Numbered from the stretch's first letter, positions 32,269-44,519 are shown. The stretch: DNA of 62,000 nucleotides from Diphasiastrum complanatum (GCA_029204225.1 CM055113.1:19615798-19677797); one strand, 5' to 3'. Numbers and translations: made by a program. The notes: generated by a model not told the origin, from the letters alone.

Positions 32269-33518
32269 GATTTACCTTTAGAGGTGTCTTGATGCAATTT
32301 TGATCTTATAGAAAAGGTCGAATGCGTGCTTGTGGAAAATATGAATGCAATTACCAAGCAAGCAATCGAAAATCAAGAAGAACTGGAATTTACAAAGATA
32401 TACGAGTTCTTGAATCAAAATTCAAGAAGATGGCCATCGAGCATCGACGCCAAATGTTAGCAGATTCCTTTGGCCAACTGTTAGCCAGCTCTGGTTCTAC
32501 TTCTCTTCTTGATTTTCGATCTTCTTGCAGTATGGTGGTAATGTTCCACGCCTATCATTTTGGCACATCTAAGGCCTGATCTCAATCCTATTAATGGCAA
32601 TGGAAGCTCATCTTGAATACATGATCTATCAAGACTTGTATATCTATTTTCTACGGTTCTGTTTCAGATCTTTCTTGAGTTCTTACAGTCTGTAGATTAT
32701 TTCTATTCCTACTTCTATTCTTCTTGGAAGAGAATCTAATCTAATCAAGAAACAATGAACAAGGCTAAATCTACTCCTACTGAAATCACAAGATAAACAA
32801 CAGCAACTAAGTAAGAACTGCAAGGTCCTACAAAGTGCTTATTACAATTATCACTCAACATTTTGTAATAAGAACTCTTGAGGGAGTCAAGCACAAATCT
32901 GAGTGCTTGTGATCTGCCACTGAGCCTTGCACATCTACCTAATGCTAACAACTACAACACATGTGAATCCTACAAAGTGTGTTTTACGATTATCACTCAA
33001 CAATTATAAGAAACACGCCTCAGGGAGCCAAGAATAAGGAGGCATCAGATCTAAGTGTCATGATGGATCAACCTCCAAGCCCTACACATCTACCTGAACC
33101 TAATCACAAACCAATCTTGAAAGAGGAAAAATCAACAAATCACATTCATACACAAGTACTCTAACTAAATGCATGACGATGGAGCATGGATAGAAATGCA
33201 AGTAGTGTAATCTTCAATAAAAAGAGCAACAACATTTCAGTATATAAACACATGCTATAGAACTGTGGGAAAGGCCTTCTCTTATAGTAGTGAGCCAGTT
33301 AACTCCATTCTATAGGCTTTTCTTTTTACAAAGAGGCCTCTTTCTTGAAAATACATTTCAAGTTTGAGAGGGCCCAAATTACTAGCTCTCACATGGTTTT
33401 CCATCTTTTGGGAATTACCATGGGGCTCACAAGATATGCAACTTAGCCAAGCACTAGTAATTCTCATGCTCTTAGACTCGGAACACTCTAGAAGTAGACT
33501 TGGATTCATAAAGTTTCT
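32269..33518. other. no gene recognised; 142-bp-period direct repeat
   Basis: Two similar blocks, 32826-32945 and 32968-33106, share TCCTACAAAGTG, TATCACTCAACA and CACATCTACCT. Open frames at 32322-32579 (plus) and 33282-33509 (minus) resemble nothing I recognise. Confidence 0.55.
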
Positions 33519-34440
33519 TCAAAGCTTCCCAAGCCTCACTTGATGAAGTACACTTACCAACTTCTGCGCATAAGCTGTACATCCTAAAACTCGTAAGTTT
33601 GATAAAAAGAGTTTGGTACCTGTCCAAACTTCAAATGGTGTTTTGTCTGAGAGACCTTTAGTAGGACATCTATTTTTAATATAGGTTGATGTTGAAACAG
33701 CTTCAACCCAGAAGGACTTCGGAAGTGTCGCATGTGATAACATGCACTTTGTTGATTCGACTAAGGTTCTATTCTTTCTCTTAGCAAGACCATTTGACTG
33801 AGGTGAATAGGAGGTAATGTATTGTTGCTCAATGCCATTGTTAAGGTGGTACTCCTTGAATTTGGTGGAGATGTATTCCCCCCTGTTATCTGACCTCCGT
33901 GCTTTGATTCGTTTACCAGTTTGATTTTCTGCATGCTCTTTGAATTGTCTGAACTTGATGAAAGCCTCTGATTTCTATTTAATAAAGTAAACATCTATTC
34001 TTTTGAAGAATTCGTCAATAAAGGAATGAAATACTTTTCATCTAGTAATGAAGGAGTTTGCATAGGTCCACATATATATGTAGGAACAACATCTAAAAGA
34101 CCTTTTGTTGCATGCCTATGACTTGATCTAAAAGGAATCCTAGTCTGGTTTCCAGGGATGCAGCTATGGCAGTGGCCATCTATTGCAAGAGATTTTTAAA
34201 CTGGTTAATGTGACTCTGAAGAGAATCACCATTTGACGTCTTGAGTGTGAAGAATTTCCTTCGAAGATATAACTTAGTAGTTATGTCTCTCACATCATAT
34301 AGTGAGCTCAAGATGTCCCAAGCTTCGTTCGAAATTTTTGCTTCAGCTATGTGGCCAATTTGAGTATCTAATATATTGAGGATAATAACCGCGGAAGATT
34401 TACCATCCTTCGATTTCCATTTTGAGTCTTCTGTGGTTTC
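33519..34440 (-). pseudogene. copia-E2: gag and integrase fragments
   Basis: The gag part (34440-34180) reads VIILNILDTQIGHIAEAKIS, then WDILSSLYDVRDITTKLYLR and SLQSHINQFKNLL, parallel to copia-E gag. Integrase (34100-33519) follows after a deletion that removes protease and zinc knuckle; shifted frames read ICGPMQTPSL, RRSDNRGEYIST and SPQSNGLAKRKNRTLVEST, then CPTKGLSDKTPFEVWTGTK. The catalytic Glu position is Lys (AAG), as in copia-E. Most of the integrase is out of frame in pieces. Confidence 0.8.
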
Positions 34441-34730
34441 ACTTTGAACAAAGTAGTAGTGATGGAAATCACGTTCAATCTTTAGCAACTAACTTTTGCT
34501 AGATACTAAGTGATTACGTAGCCAAACATAAAGTATTGAATTCTCAAAAAAATTCTATCAGTTACAAAATCAATACAGAGATGCATGCATTCTCACACAA
34601 ACTGAAATGTAATAAGGAAATAGTATTGATTTAGAAAGACAAGATTAGATGCTAATGAGTTCAAGACAATAGCGGATAGAAACCGCGCACTCTAAAGCTG
34701 TCTCTAAATAATTGAGAATAAGTCTAAAAT
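34441..34730 (-). repeat. LTR piece of the D/E family fused to gag
   Basis: Shares GTAGTGATGGAAATCA, GATTACGTAGCC and ACAATAGCGGAT with the copia-E LTR at 55.9-56.3 kb, same orientation. It runs straight into gag at about 34440 without primer site or gag start, so a deletion joined LTR to gag. Confidence 0.6.
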
Positions 34731-35013
34731 AAGCAACTCTACTGATAAGCAGTAGCACAATAGCAACTCTAAAATAAATCGCTAAAAGATTGAGCTAGAA
34801 TACTCAAGAGAGTTCAAGCTTGAAATCTTGATAGACTAACAACAATACTTTCTGATTATGAATGATCTACTTGATGAGAGCGCAGGAAGGGTCGTGTAAT
34901 AACACTCAACTCCTTCACAATTCACAATGTTGATTGATCATTGATAATGAGATGTATGAACAGCTGATTTATACTAAGTAATTAGGTCGTCAAATGCGAT
35001 TGCCAGTTGGCTG

Positions 35014-35190
35014 GTAATTCTTGACAGGCAAAAAATGCAAAAAAGGCAACACTGCATTTTTACATGTAATTCTTGACATGCAAAAAATGCGAAAAAGATG
35101 ACACTGCATTTTTGCACGTAATTCTTGATAGGCAAAAAATACAAAAAAGCCGACACTGCATTTTTACACAAGATTCCTGACAGACGACAC
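35014..35190. repeat. 52-bp tandem repeat, ~3.4 copies
   Basis: GTAATTCTTGACAGGCAAAAAA-type units start at 35014, 35066, 35118 and (partial) 35170, exactly 52 bp apart; each contains ACACTGCATTTTT. Confidence 0.9.
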
Positions 35191-35227
35191 TGTCGGGTTT
35201 GTATAGAGAGAAAATGTGATACTATTG

Positions 35228-35557
35228 TCAAACTTCGTGTATTTTGCAGACTGTGTAAAGACACTTGTAATTCTGCAGACTGTATAAAGACACGGAAAAT
35301 CCACAGAACTGGACAAACAGTTGGATGAAGATTAAAAACTGATTAGTTAATTTGTAGGAAAGAGAATAATCCAACAATTGTGTTGCTGGCCTCTCTTCCA
35401 AACCTACAACAATATCCAAAACATCATTCATCTCAAGAAGTGATATCATCCTCACTTTCCACAAGGAATAGTTGATTGAGGTAAGCCTATCATTGCCCTC
35501 CAACATGTATCCACTTGATATAGCCATGTTATTCTCTTTCAACCTGTTCCACTGCAC
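35228..35557 (-). pseudogene. copia-F2 gag N-terminus
   Basis: Reads SGYMLEGNDRLTSINYSLWK, then VRMISLLEMNDVLDIVVGLE. This is the start of a copia gag (the GNNYxxWKxxMxxLL pattern) and resembles the copia-G gag at 58.41 kb. The likely start is MAISSG within the frame. After about 60 residues it leaves the gag pattern. Confidence 0.75.
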
Positions 35558-36095
35558 AAAGCACTCTTATGAGATACAACAAATGTTTCCAAAAATAAAT
35601 CAAAAAGATATGGAACCTCTCAGTTCTCTTCTAGCACTTATATTAAGTAGATCAACACATAGAATAGTGAAATCTTGATCAACCTATGATCTATCCTCAA
35701 ACTAATGACCCTTTCCACTTTCTAAGATTTAATCACACTCAAATGAAATTCAGTGACCTCACAAACTAGAGATCCAATCAAAATTAGGATTTTGACAAAA
35801 TCACAAAAAAATTGAATATTTCAAATTCTACATGCCTCAATCTTGATAGCAATCTTGTAGCCACTACTTAGGCTTTTCCAATGCATCAAAAATTGGCCAA
35901 GTCCAGTATGTGAAGTGTGAAATTGGAATTGATCAAGTATATAGACCTAATTTGAGTTTTGATCTAAAAGATCCAATCTACATATGCAAAGAACTCGATT
36001 TTTGAGTAGATGTCAATCTAGCATGCTCTAGCATTGATATCTCCTCCAAATCCTTGATAGAAGTGATTGCTTCCTTCATAACCTGAAAAACAAGA

Positions 36096-36107
36096 GCTCT
36101 AATACCA
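36096..36107 (-). other. copia-F2 primer-binding site
   Basis: The minus strand reads TGGTATTAGAGC, one base off the initiator-Met tRNA complement, directly after the LTR end CTTCACA. Confidence 0.75.
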
Positions 36108-36350
36108 TGTGAAGAATTTCAAATCATTAAGATCCGAAACATCCCTTTGATCTTTGGCTAGAAAGACAACAAATCACCAACCTTGCCAATGTAGAAAAAT
36201 CAACATCTAGTACTCTATGAATCAAACTCTAATAGATCTTGATCAAACATCAATCAAAACATGAAATGAAGTTGTTGTCCATACAAAAACAATAAGATAT
36301 TGTATTTCACACATGTGGATCCTATGAAAAAAATAATATTCACATGTGTG
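36108..36350 (-). repeat. copia-F2 5' LTR (3' part)
   Basis: Minus-strand sequence matching 11075-11315, ending at the primer site. The LTR probably extends farther right; its start is not fixed. Two CACATGTG palindromes lie at 36310 and 36341. Confidence 0.7.
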
Positions 36351-37351
<1,001 letters not shown>

Positions 37352-37689
37352 CTTCTCTTCCCCACAAGTTACATCCTTTTATAGCAAGTCCAAACCTAAT
37401 TTCAAAATTGGTTTTCCTCCATAATGAAAAACCCTACTATATTTGTGACTAAATTCAATGTCTCTACTACTCAAATTGAATCTCCCAAAAACTCGTGTAC
37501 TACACTTTTCCACACTTTCCAAAAGTGTTTAATCAATGATTTTAGACTAATATAACTTTGAAAAGTCAAACTCTAAGTCTAATATGAGATTGGCCTCAAT
37601 CTCCAAATAAACAAATATAGCAAATACTAAACTAGTTGAAATCTTTCATCGTTGTCGGGTAGTTGATCGATTATGGGCACGTTTGAGCC

Positions 37690-38480
37690 AGAGGCTAGAT
37701 TGTCATGTCGGAAGCAGGTATTGAAGGTTCACATGGAACTTTATCCTTGTCTTTGAAGTCGATAAACTGATCCTCGATAAAGACTGTATCTTTGTTAAAC
37801 AAAGTTTGCTGGGTATCAGGGTCGTACAGCTTGTAGGTGTTGTCGAAGGAAGTTTATCCGATAAGGATGGTCTTGAGACCTTGGAAGTCGAATTTCCTCC
37901 TTGCCTCCTTCGGGATCTGCGCGTAGGCGATGCATCTGAATACTCGAATTTCTTCAATGAAGGCTTAGAGCCTATCCAAACTTCCTGTAGTGTTTTGCTT
38001 GAGAGGGCCTTTATCGAACATCTATTCTGGATGTAAGCTGCAGTGGCGATCTAATTGAGGTGAATAAGGAGTGATAAAATGTTGTTCAATGCCTTGGCTC
38101 TGGCAATACTCCTTAAATTTGGTAGAGATGTATTCTCCACCATTATCGGACCTTGGGGCTTTGATTGTCTTATTAGTCTCTTTCTCTGCATGCTCCTTGA
38201 AGATTCTGAAGCAATTGAAAGCTTATGATTTCCTCTTGATAAAATAAACCATAGTCCTTCCGAAAATTCATCAATGAAAGTTATAAAATACTTTGCATCC
38301 TTCAGTGAAGGATTCTGCATTGGGCCACAAATATTTGTATGTACAACATTTAGTAATCCTCTAGCAGTATGTTGATGGATTGATCTAAATGGTTTCCTGG
38401 CTTGCTCACCGAGACTAGACAATCTTGACAGGCAGGTAATTCGAATTACAATCCTTTTTGAACTCAAAATGGGCCTCTTC
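37690..38480 (-). pseudogene. copia-E3 integrase fragment
   Basis: Minus-strand frames read LLNVVHTNICGPMQNPSLKD and AKYFITFIDEFSEGLW (the first catalytic Asp position is Asn), then, shifted, the SDNGGEYIS-equivalent. Farther on (38000-37700) come EIRVFRCIAYAQIPKEARRK and PCEPS, the integrase C-terminal part. The region carrying the Glu is missing. It lies head-to-head with copia-C, whose gag begins about 30 bp to the right. Confidence 0.75.
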
Positions 38481-38511
38481 ACTAATCTGGATTAGTATTG
38501 TCAGCTGAGAA

Positions 38512-39104
38512 GTAGCCACATACCTGTTGAGAGCCTTACCCAGATCATTCCAGACGATAAGAACCCTGCTCGCAAAAGATCCCGCCATGAACCTCGAAAA
38601 GGTGATTGTCGAGATTCGAGAGGAAGTTGAGGCCAGAGAACATCTTGATCACAAAGATGGTTCTCGCCAGACCCTCTACGGCAACAAAGAAAAATCCAAC
38701 AAGCAGTTTAAGCCTAAGAGGGAGTCGAATTAGAGGCAAGATCATGACCAGCAAGCAGATGGGACCAGCAAGAGCAACTGGAAGAGCAAAGGGAGGTCGA
38801 AACAACAAGGTGCAGACAAGAAGACTTGCATGAGATGCAAAATAGACGGGCATACAGTAGATATATGCTGGCTCAATCCCAAAATTGAGTGTATTCATTG
38901 TCATAAGAAGGGTTATGCGGCCGTGGATTGCCGCCAGAACCCAAGAAACAAATCAGCACAAAACAAACAGGAGAATAGCAATAGTTCATCCTATGTCGAG
39001 GAGCCCGAGAGCTCGAAGATGGGCGAAGAAAGAATGAACAAAAATTGTTCGACCGCCTACATCTGTGAAGACGTGTGTGCGGCATCAATATCTGACACAC
39101 ACAG
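38512..39104 (+). pseudogene. copia-C gag C-terminal part
   Basis: Reads YLLRALPRSFQTIRTLLAKD (end of the capsid region), a basic Lys/Arg stretch interrupted by a stop near 38733, then two knuckles: CMRCKIDGHTVDIC, complete, and CIHCHKKGYAAVDC with Tyr in place of His, separated by a WLNP linker. A Ser/Glu-rich tail leads to the protease with a stop at 39108. Confidence 0.85.
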
Positions 39105-40472
39105 GTGATTCTAGACTCAGGAGCCACCTCACACTTCGTGACATCAAGACGATTAATGTCTGATTTCAAAAGTGCAGATCCCTCAGGATTCATAGTTCTT
39201 GGAGATGGATCTAGCCATCAAGTGAACGATATTGGTTCACTATGGCTCAACACCAAAGGTAGAGACAGACGACTCGAAGACGTCCTGTTCGTGCCTGCTC
39301 TGCAACAAGACTTGCTCTTTGTAGCAAGAATAGCATATGCGGGATGTGTGTGACGTTTTCTGATGAAGCATGCAACGTGATTGATGCCAGTACCAATACT
39401 TTGATCACTCAAGGTATAAGGAAAGGAAACCTATATCATCTGAAGGTATGCCTACTTGCAGATCAGATGCATCAGACTCATGATGACCAGCCAGACACTC
39501 TGTGGCACAGGAGACTCTGTCACATGAACTCAATGGCACTTTACCAAGCAAGCCATCATGGAGCAATAACAGGGGTCAGCATCTCGAATGCAACCAGTTC
39601 GACCACCTGTGATGCATGCTTGAAGGGCAAGATGTCACGCACACCATTCGTCAAAGACTCCTACAAAACGACTAACATTTTGGAGCTAGTGCATTCTGAT
39701 ATATGTGGACCATTCAATATGATCTCAGTAGGAGGTTCAAAATATTATATAACCTTCCTTGATGATTATAGCAAATTTGCCAGTGTATTTTATTCAGAAT
39801 AAATCTGAAGCACTTGATAAATTCACAGAATATGAGAATTGGGCTAAGAGATGTACAGGCAGCAAAGTGAAGCAGATCAGAACAGATCGAGGTGGCGAAT
39901 ACATCTCGAATCGCTTCATTGACTTTTGCAATGATCGTGGCATCATTCACAAAGGAATTGCAGCATACACACCGCAGCACAATGGTGTTGCTGAATGAAA
40001 GAACAGGACCCTGATGGAAGCAGCCAGATGCATGATGGCCTACTCGAAAGCTCCAAGGACATTGTGGGATGAAGCAGTAGCTATAGCCGCATACATCCAT
40101 AATAGAACAGGCAAGTCTGGTATCTCCAACACGACCCCACATGAGCTATGGTGGGGTAGAAAGCCCAATCTGTCTCACGTCAGAATCTTTGGCTGTGCAG
40201 CTTATGCACATATTCCTGATAACCTTCGAAAGAAGCTTGATGAGAAAGCCGAGCAGGGATTTCTGGTAGGATATGACAACAATTCGTCATACTATAGAGT
40301 CTACATGCCAGACACGAACACTGTGAAAACAATGAGAGATGTCAGATTCAATGAGAGCAAGACAATGGCCAATGACGATCCTGTCAGCTATGAAGTTCTG
40401 GAGAGACAGTACTATGACCTGTCGCCAATGACAGAGGGAGCAGAGGACAAACACAAAAACAAAGATTTTTGA
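39105..40472 (+). pseudogene. copia-C protease and integrase
   Basis: The protease has an intact LDSGATSHFVTS active site (about 39111) and VPALQQDLLFVARI at its end. After a frameshift near 39345, the zinc site (LWHRRLCHMN, CDACLKGK) and the integrase core follow: VHSDICGP, then a shift near 39780, RTDRGGEY, and VAE. The codon after the catalytic Glu is TGA where copia-B has CGA (39996-39998). The remainder (40014-40472) is open and ends at the same stop as copia-B. Confidence 0.88.
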
Positions 40473-40530
40473 GTCGTCTCCCATTCGAGCGATGAATCTG
40501 ATGAAGAAATATTCGAGAGGCAACTTGCCG

Positions 40531-40960
40531 AAATCATCTTCATCTGACAGCGGAATCATCTTACAATAGCTCACATTGCTATCCTTTCAACAATCTTGCT
40601 AAAGTACGGAGCTAGATCCTACTAGCTAGGATTGAGATTTCAAGACTTCTATGTGGTACAGATTTTGAATAATCAGATAGATAGGATCTTTTCCATCTTC
40701 TGTGCCACAATAGATACACTAGCTACGGCCAGAGCTAACACAGAAAGTGTGTCATTTGCCATGGATTATATGAATACAACACTTTTTTAGTATAGTATAA
40801 GAGTTTTTGATTTAGATATCGCATGGGATTCCATACAACTTACTAACATACATATGGAAGGGTGATGGACCATTTGTGGCTAGACTCAATAGATTTTTGA
40901 ATAATTTGTCTGGAAATCACTATAGAATTTTGACTGTTGAGGAGCAGCATAGGGACAATT
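40531..40960. other. unidentified 430-bp insertion in copia-C
   Basis: Copia-B passes from GAGAGGCAACCTGCTG to TCTGGACCAAGGAGAG in ~35 bp; copia-C has ~430 extra bp between the equivalent points. The insert is not similar to anything else in the window. The plus strand has a frame with KYGARSY, RFQDFYVVQILNNQIDRIF and ATARANTESVSFAMDYMN interrupted by two stops, and a second frame with YIWKGDGPFVARLNRFL near its end. This looks like decayed coding sequence of unknown origin. Confidence 0.65.
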
Positions 40961-41057
40961 TGTTGGACCGAGCAGAGTAGACAAAGGCAAAGGCATAGCT
41001 ATCTCAGAAGGATCTCCCAGAAGGTCGACAAGACCACGAAGAGCACCAGCAAGATTT

Positions 41058-42401
41058 GTGCCAAGCAGCTCAGCTTCCACATTAAAAGAGTTCTGCAGAT
41101 TTAGTGGCAAACCACAGACTTTTGAGGAAGCGATTGAAAGTCCAGAAAAGAACAAATTGATCCAAGCCATGAACGAAGAGATGGAGTCCATGAGGAAGAA
41201 CCAGATATGGACGTTGGAGCCATTACCACATAAGCGCAAGATTGTCAAATGCAAATGGGTTTTCAAGCTCAAATACGGACCAGATGGGAACATCACAAAA
41301 TACAAGGCAAGACTAGTAGCGAAAGGTTTCTCTCAGAGATATGGTATTGACTACTCTGAAACCTTCTCTCCTGTCATCAAAGATTCGTCCCTATGTCTGT
41401 TATTTGCATATGCAGCAGCTTATGACCTTAGGATCCACATTGTGGACGAGAAAACAGCCTTCTTGCATGGCGAATTAGACGAAGAGGTCTACATGGATCA
41501 ACCCCCAGGATACGTCTTGAATTCACTTCCTGACTATGCATGCAAAATGCATAGAAGCATCTACGGTCTGAAACAATCAGCCCGACAATGGTACAAGAAG
41601 AAAGATCAAGTCTTGAAATCATTAGGATTCAAGCCTCTGTTGGCTGATTCTAATGTATATGTCAGAGTTACAGATGGGCTAATCGTCATAGTGGTTGTAT
41701 ATGTGGACGACACTCTGATACTTTGCAGGAGTGAGCAGCTAATTGCTGAAGTAAAGGCATACATCTTGAAACATTTCGAGATAGTGGATCTGGGAGAAGC
41801 CAGGTGTTACCTAGGCTTACAAATAGAAAGGGACTACAAGGGAGGTAAGTTATACCTTCACCAGTCCAGATACACCCAGAAGATCCTAGAGGACTTTGGG
41901 ATGCTGAATGGCAAAGGAGCGAACACTCCAATGCTCGCAGGGACGGTGCTGACAAGTGACGACTGTCCAAGGACTGAGGAAGAGAGAGAACAAATACAAC
42001 TCACACCTTACAGGAAGCTGATAGGATCACTGATGTACCTTGCAGACAACACACGTTCTGATATTGCTTATGTAGTGTTCAGGATGAGCCAATTCTACAT
42101 GAATCCAGGCTCGACACATTGGAAGATTGCAAAACACATTTTGCAATATCTTCAATTAATGAGGAATTATGGCTTGTGTTATTGTCATGATGCAGGTGTC
42201 AAGATATTTTCCTACAGCGATGCTAGTTGGGCATCTCTCAAGGATGACTGTAAAAGCGTCATGCACCATCGCATCAGGAGCAGCAGTTCTCTGGGTCAGC
42301 AAGAAGCAGACCGTTGTAGCCCAGTCATCATGCGAAGCAAAAAACGTTGCAACAACAAAGATGGCCAACGAAATAATCTGGCTAAGGCAGTTCCTGAATG
42401 A
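41058..42401 (+). CDS. copia-C reverse transcriptase ORF (447 aa, RNase H truncated)
   Basis: An uninterrupted frame covering the whole RT: IQAMNEEMESMRKNQIWTLE, CKWVFKLKYGPDGNITKYKA, RLVAKGFSQRYGIDYSETFS, EKTAFLHGELDEEVYMDQPP, GLKQSARQWYKK, VVVYVDDTLIL (YVDD intact), DLGEARCYLGLQIERDY and GSLMYLADNTRSDIAYVVFR. It reaches the start of RNase H (YSDASWASLKDD, about residue 389), where a frameshift near 42260 replaces the rest with an unrelated tail. RT copies element RNA into cDNA. The ATG at 41058 lies within the polyprotein and is not the native start. The polymerase part looks complete, RNase H does not. Confidence 0.85.
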   Translation: MPSSSASTLKEFCRFSGKPQTFEEAIESPEKNKLIQAMNEEMESMRKNQIWTLEPLPHKRKIVKCKWVFKLKYGPDGNITKYKARLVAKGFSQRYGIDYSETFSPVIKDSSLCLLFAYAAAYDLRIHIVDEKTAFLHGELDEEVYMDQPPGYVLNSLPDYACKMHRSIYGLKQSARQWYKKKDQVLKSLGFKPLLADSNVYVRVTDGLIVIVVVYVDDTLILCRSEQLIAEVKAYILKHFEIVDLGEARCYLGLQIERDYKGGKLYLHQSRYTQKILEDFGMLNGKGANTPMLAGTVLTSDDCPRTEEEREQIQLTPYRKLIGSLMYLADNTRSDIAYVVFRMSQFYMNPGSTHWKIAKHILQYLQLMRNYGLCYCHDAGVKIFSYSDASWASLKDDCKSVMHHRIRSSSSLGQQEADRCSPVIMRSKKRCNNKDGQRNNLAKAVPE

Positions 42402-42690
42402 ATTGGGTGAAATAAGAAACGAGCCCCTGGTCTTGTAAATGGACAACACCTCTGCAATACACCTGACGAAAGAACCCGTGTTCCATTCCAGAACAAAACA
42501 CATTGCAATCAAGTACCACTTGATCAGGGATCTAATTGAGAAGAAGATGTTGCAGACCACCTTCATCGAAACGAAAGACATGGTTGTTGGCATCTTCACT
42601 AAAGCCCTGGACAAAGGACTCTTTGAGAGACAAAGGAGCAGTCTCGGGATTGTAAAGCTATCATGCTTTGAGAGGGAGCTGAAGAAACAA
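42230..42690 (+). pseudogene. copia-C RNase H C-terminal part
   Basis: In the frame after the shift: LWVSKKQTVVAQSSCEAKNV, ANEIIWLRQFLNELGE, a stop at 42436, then MDNTSAIHLTKEPVFHSRTK and VGIFTKALDKGLFERQRSSL. The Asp, Glu and Asp positions of RNase H are recognisable, and the C-terminus runs to KPC just inside the LTR. Confidence 0.85.
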
Positions 42691-42692
42691 AA

Positions 42693-43562
42693 TGTTATAA
42701 CTACAAAGCCTTGCTAGCTTTTAGCCCTCAGCCTGACAAAGATGTTCGCGAACTCGAAAGTTGAAGAAACGAAAACGAACGGTTTGTGAACTCGAAAGTC
42801 GAACAGACGAAGATGAATGGTTTGCAAATTTGAAAGATTCACAAACAAGAATCTTTTGCGGTCCAGTACGAGAGAAGGCAAATGACCAAAACGAGACCTT
42901 CTCCTGTCCTCCATGCTCCAGAGACTACCAATGAGATCATGCAAGTACCCAGAAGTACAGATATCTGATCTGATGGCATGACATCAACAGATACATTTTA
43001 GGTCATGGCTAATCTGCCACTCTTGTATTTCTCTGATTAGTTGCATATGCTTGATCACTCTCATCTTAGATTTACATAGAACGACTATACTTACTGGATG
43101 TTACTTGACATATAGATAAAAAAAAAAAACAGAGCACACATACAGTATAATATAGTAGTCTGATGCTAGTAAGCAATCAAGACGAAATACTGAATACATG
43201 TCCGCCTGCGTGCAAAGACAATTTTGTCTAGGATCTGTAGATCCAACTGTTCGCTTTACTACAATTGCTCGTAAGAGAACTGTGTTTCTCCCACTCCAGC
43301 ACACTGTGTGCATTTGCATGCAGTGCTTGAAGAAATCAGAGAGAGATCAATATAGATGATTTTCTTGTTGTGTCTGATCTCGAATGCAAATGTGTCTAAC
43401 TAAGTTTCCTTGTTCATTTGAATTCTGCACCTTGGTTGAAACTATGTTGAATGCTACATTAATTTTATAAATGTAGATCAGTAGTGCCTGACTACACTCT
43501 GGAGTACTGTAGGAGTGATTCAGCTGGCAGTGTCCAGTGATCGCATCTGAACTCAATCCGAG
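42693..43562 (+). repeat. copia-C 3' LTR
   Basis: Starts TGTTATAACTACAAAGCC and parallels the two halves of the copia-B LTR. TTCGCGAA is present at 42744, and CGAAAGTTGAAG/CGAAAGTCGAACA units repeat. The end is set where similarity to copia-B ends. Confidence 0.75.
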
Positions 43563-43689
43563 GGCAAGAGAAGTCCGAGTTTCTAGCTCAGACGTGTCTA
43601 TTGTCGACCCACTTCGAGACAACGAATCAAACGAAGATGTTGCTGCTACCCAGCAACAAATCCCAAGAGTGGTTTATCAGTCGAATCTT

Positions 43690-44500
43690 TCCAGAAGATC
43701 AAGCTAAGTGCGCACACAACCCACAAGGTATACTCCTGAGTCTGCTTGTCTCTTGATGCAAGAATCGACGATAGTCGAAGAGGCACTGAAGAGAAGCTAT
43801 GGACAGAGAGTATTCCTCTCTGATCAAGAACTAGACATGGTCATTAGTCGAAGCTCCTATTGGCTGCAATATCATTGATTGGAAATACAATGCCAACGGA
43901 GCAATTGATCGAATACAATGCCTACGGAGCAATTGATCGAAGGAAGACAAGACTAGTAGCACGAGGATTCACCCAAATTCCAAATGTTGACTACAGTGAG
44001 ACTTTTAGTCCAATTGTCAAACATTCGTCGATCCGAATGCTCTTGTCTTATACTGCAGCTGCTGACCTCGAAGTGCATCAACTCGATGTACAAACAGCCT
44101 ATCTGAATGGAGTGATACAAGAAGATATCTATATGATCCAGCTTGAAGGATACGTTATGAAAGGGACGAAGAATCATGTCTGTAAACTCCACAAAGCATT
44201 GTACGGCTTGAAATAGTCTGCCAGGGCTTGGTTCCATAGAATCAACACATTCCTCATTGAACAAGGATTCAAACCAAGCACTACTGATTACAACGTCTAT
44301 TGCAAGTCAGTGCAGCAATCCTTCATTATCATCACCTTATACGTGGATGATACGTTACTCTTCAGCAACAATACCAATATCGTCAAGGATTCGAAACAAA
44401 TGTTGTTTTCAGAGTTTGACATGACTGATCTGGCAAAGCTCACTTCTGTCTGGGAATTCAAATCAACAGAGACAGAGCAAAGCGACTGATTTACATCACT
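43690..44500 (+). pseudogene. copia-D reverse transcriptase
   Basis: Reads REYSSLIKNQTWSLVE-like start, [15 protein letters not shown], then [20 protein letters not shown] and [29 protein letters not shown] followed by a stop at 44215, and LYVDDTLLFSNN (YVDD intact, about 44340). A 28-bp tandem duplication at 43884-43939 shifts the frame, and the end frays near 44470. Confidence 0.88.
43884..43939. repeat. 28-bp tandem duplication inside copia-D RT
   Basis: AATACAATGCCAACGGAGCA and eight more bases are repeated at once with a single change (CC[A/T]ACGG). Being 28 bp long, it breaks the frame. Confidence 0.92.
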
Positions 44501-44519
44501 CAACAAAGGTATCTCACAA

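Larger units (their letters stand above)
38512..43562 (+). mobile_element. copia-C: Ty1/copia element, gag to 3' LTR
   Basis: Plus-strand order: gag (partial), protease, integrase, RT, RNase H, 3' LTR, the same family as copia-B. It lacks the 5' LTR and the gag start. A 430-bp unrelated sequence interrupts the integrase-RT junction. Better preserved than copia-B in protease and RT. Confidence 0.9.

Noticed and set aside
32322-32579. 85-aa plus-strand frame with ESKFKKMAIEHRRQML
   Set aside because: No recognisable domain, no upstream signal and no neighbouring partner; could be chance.
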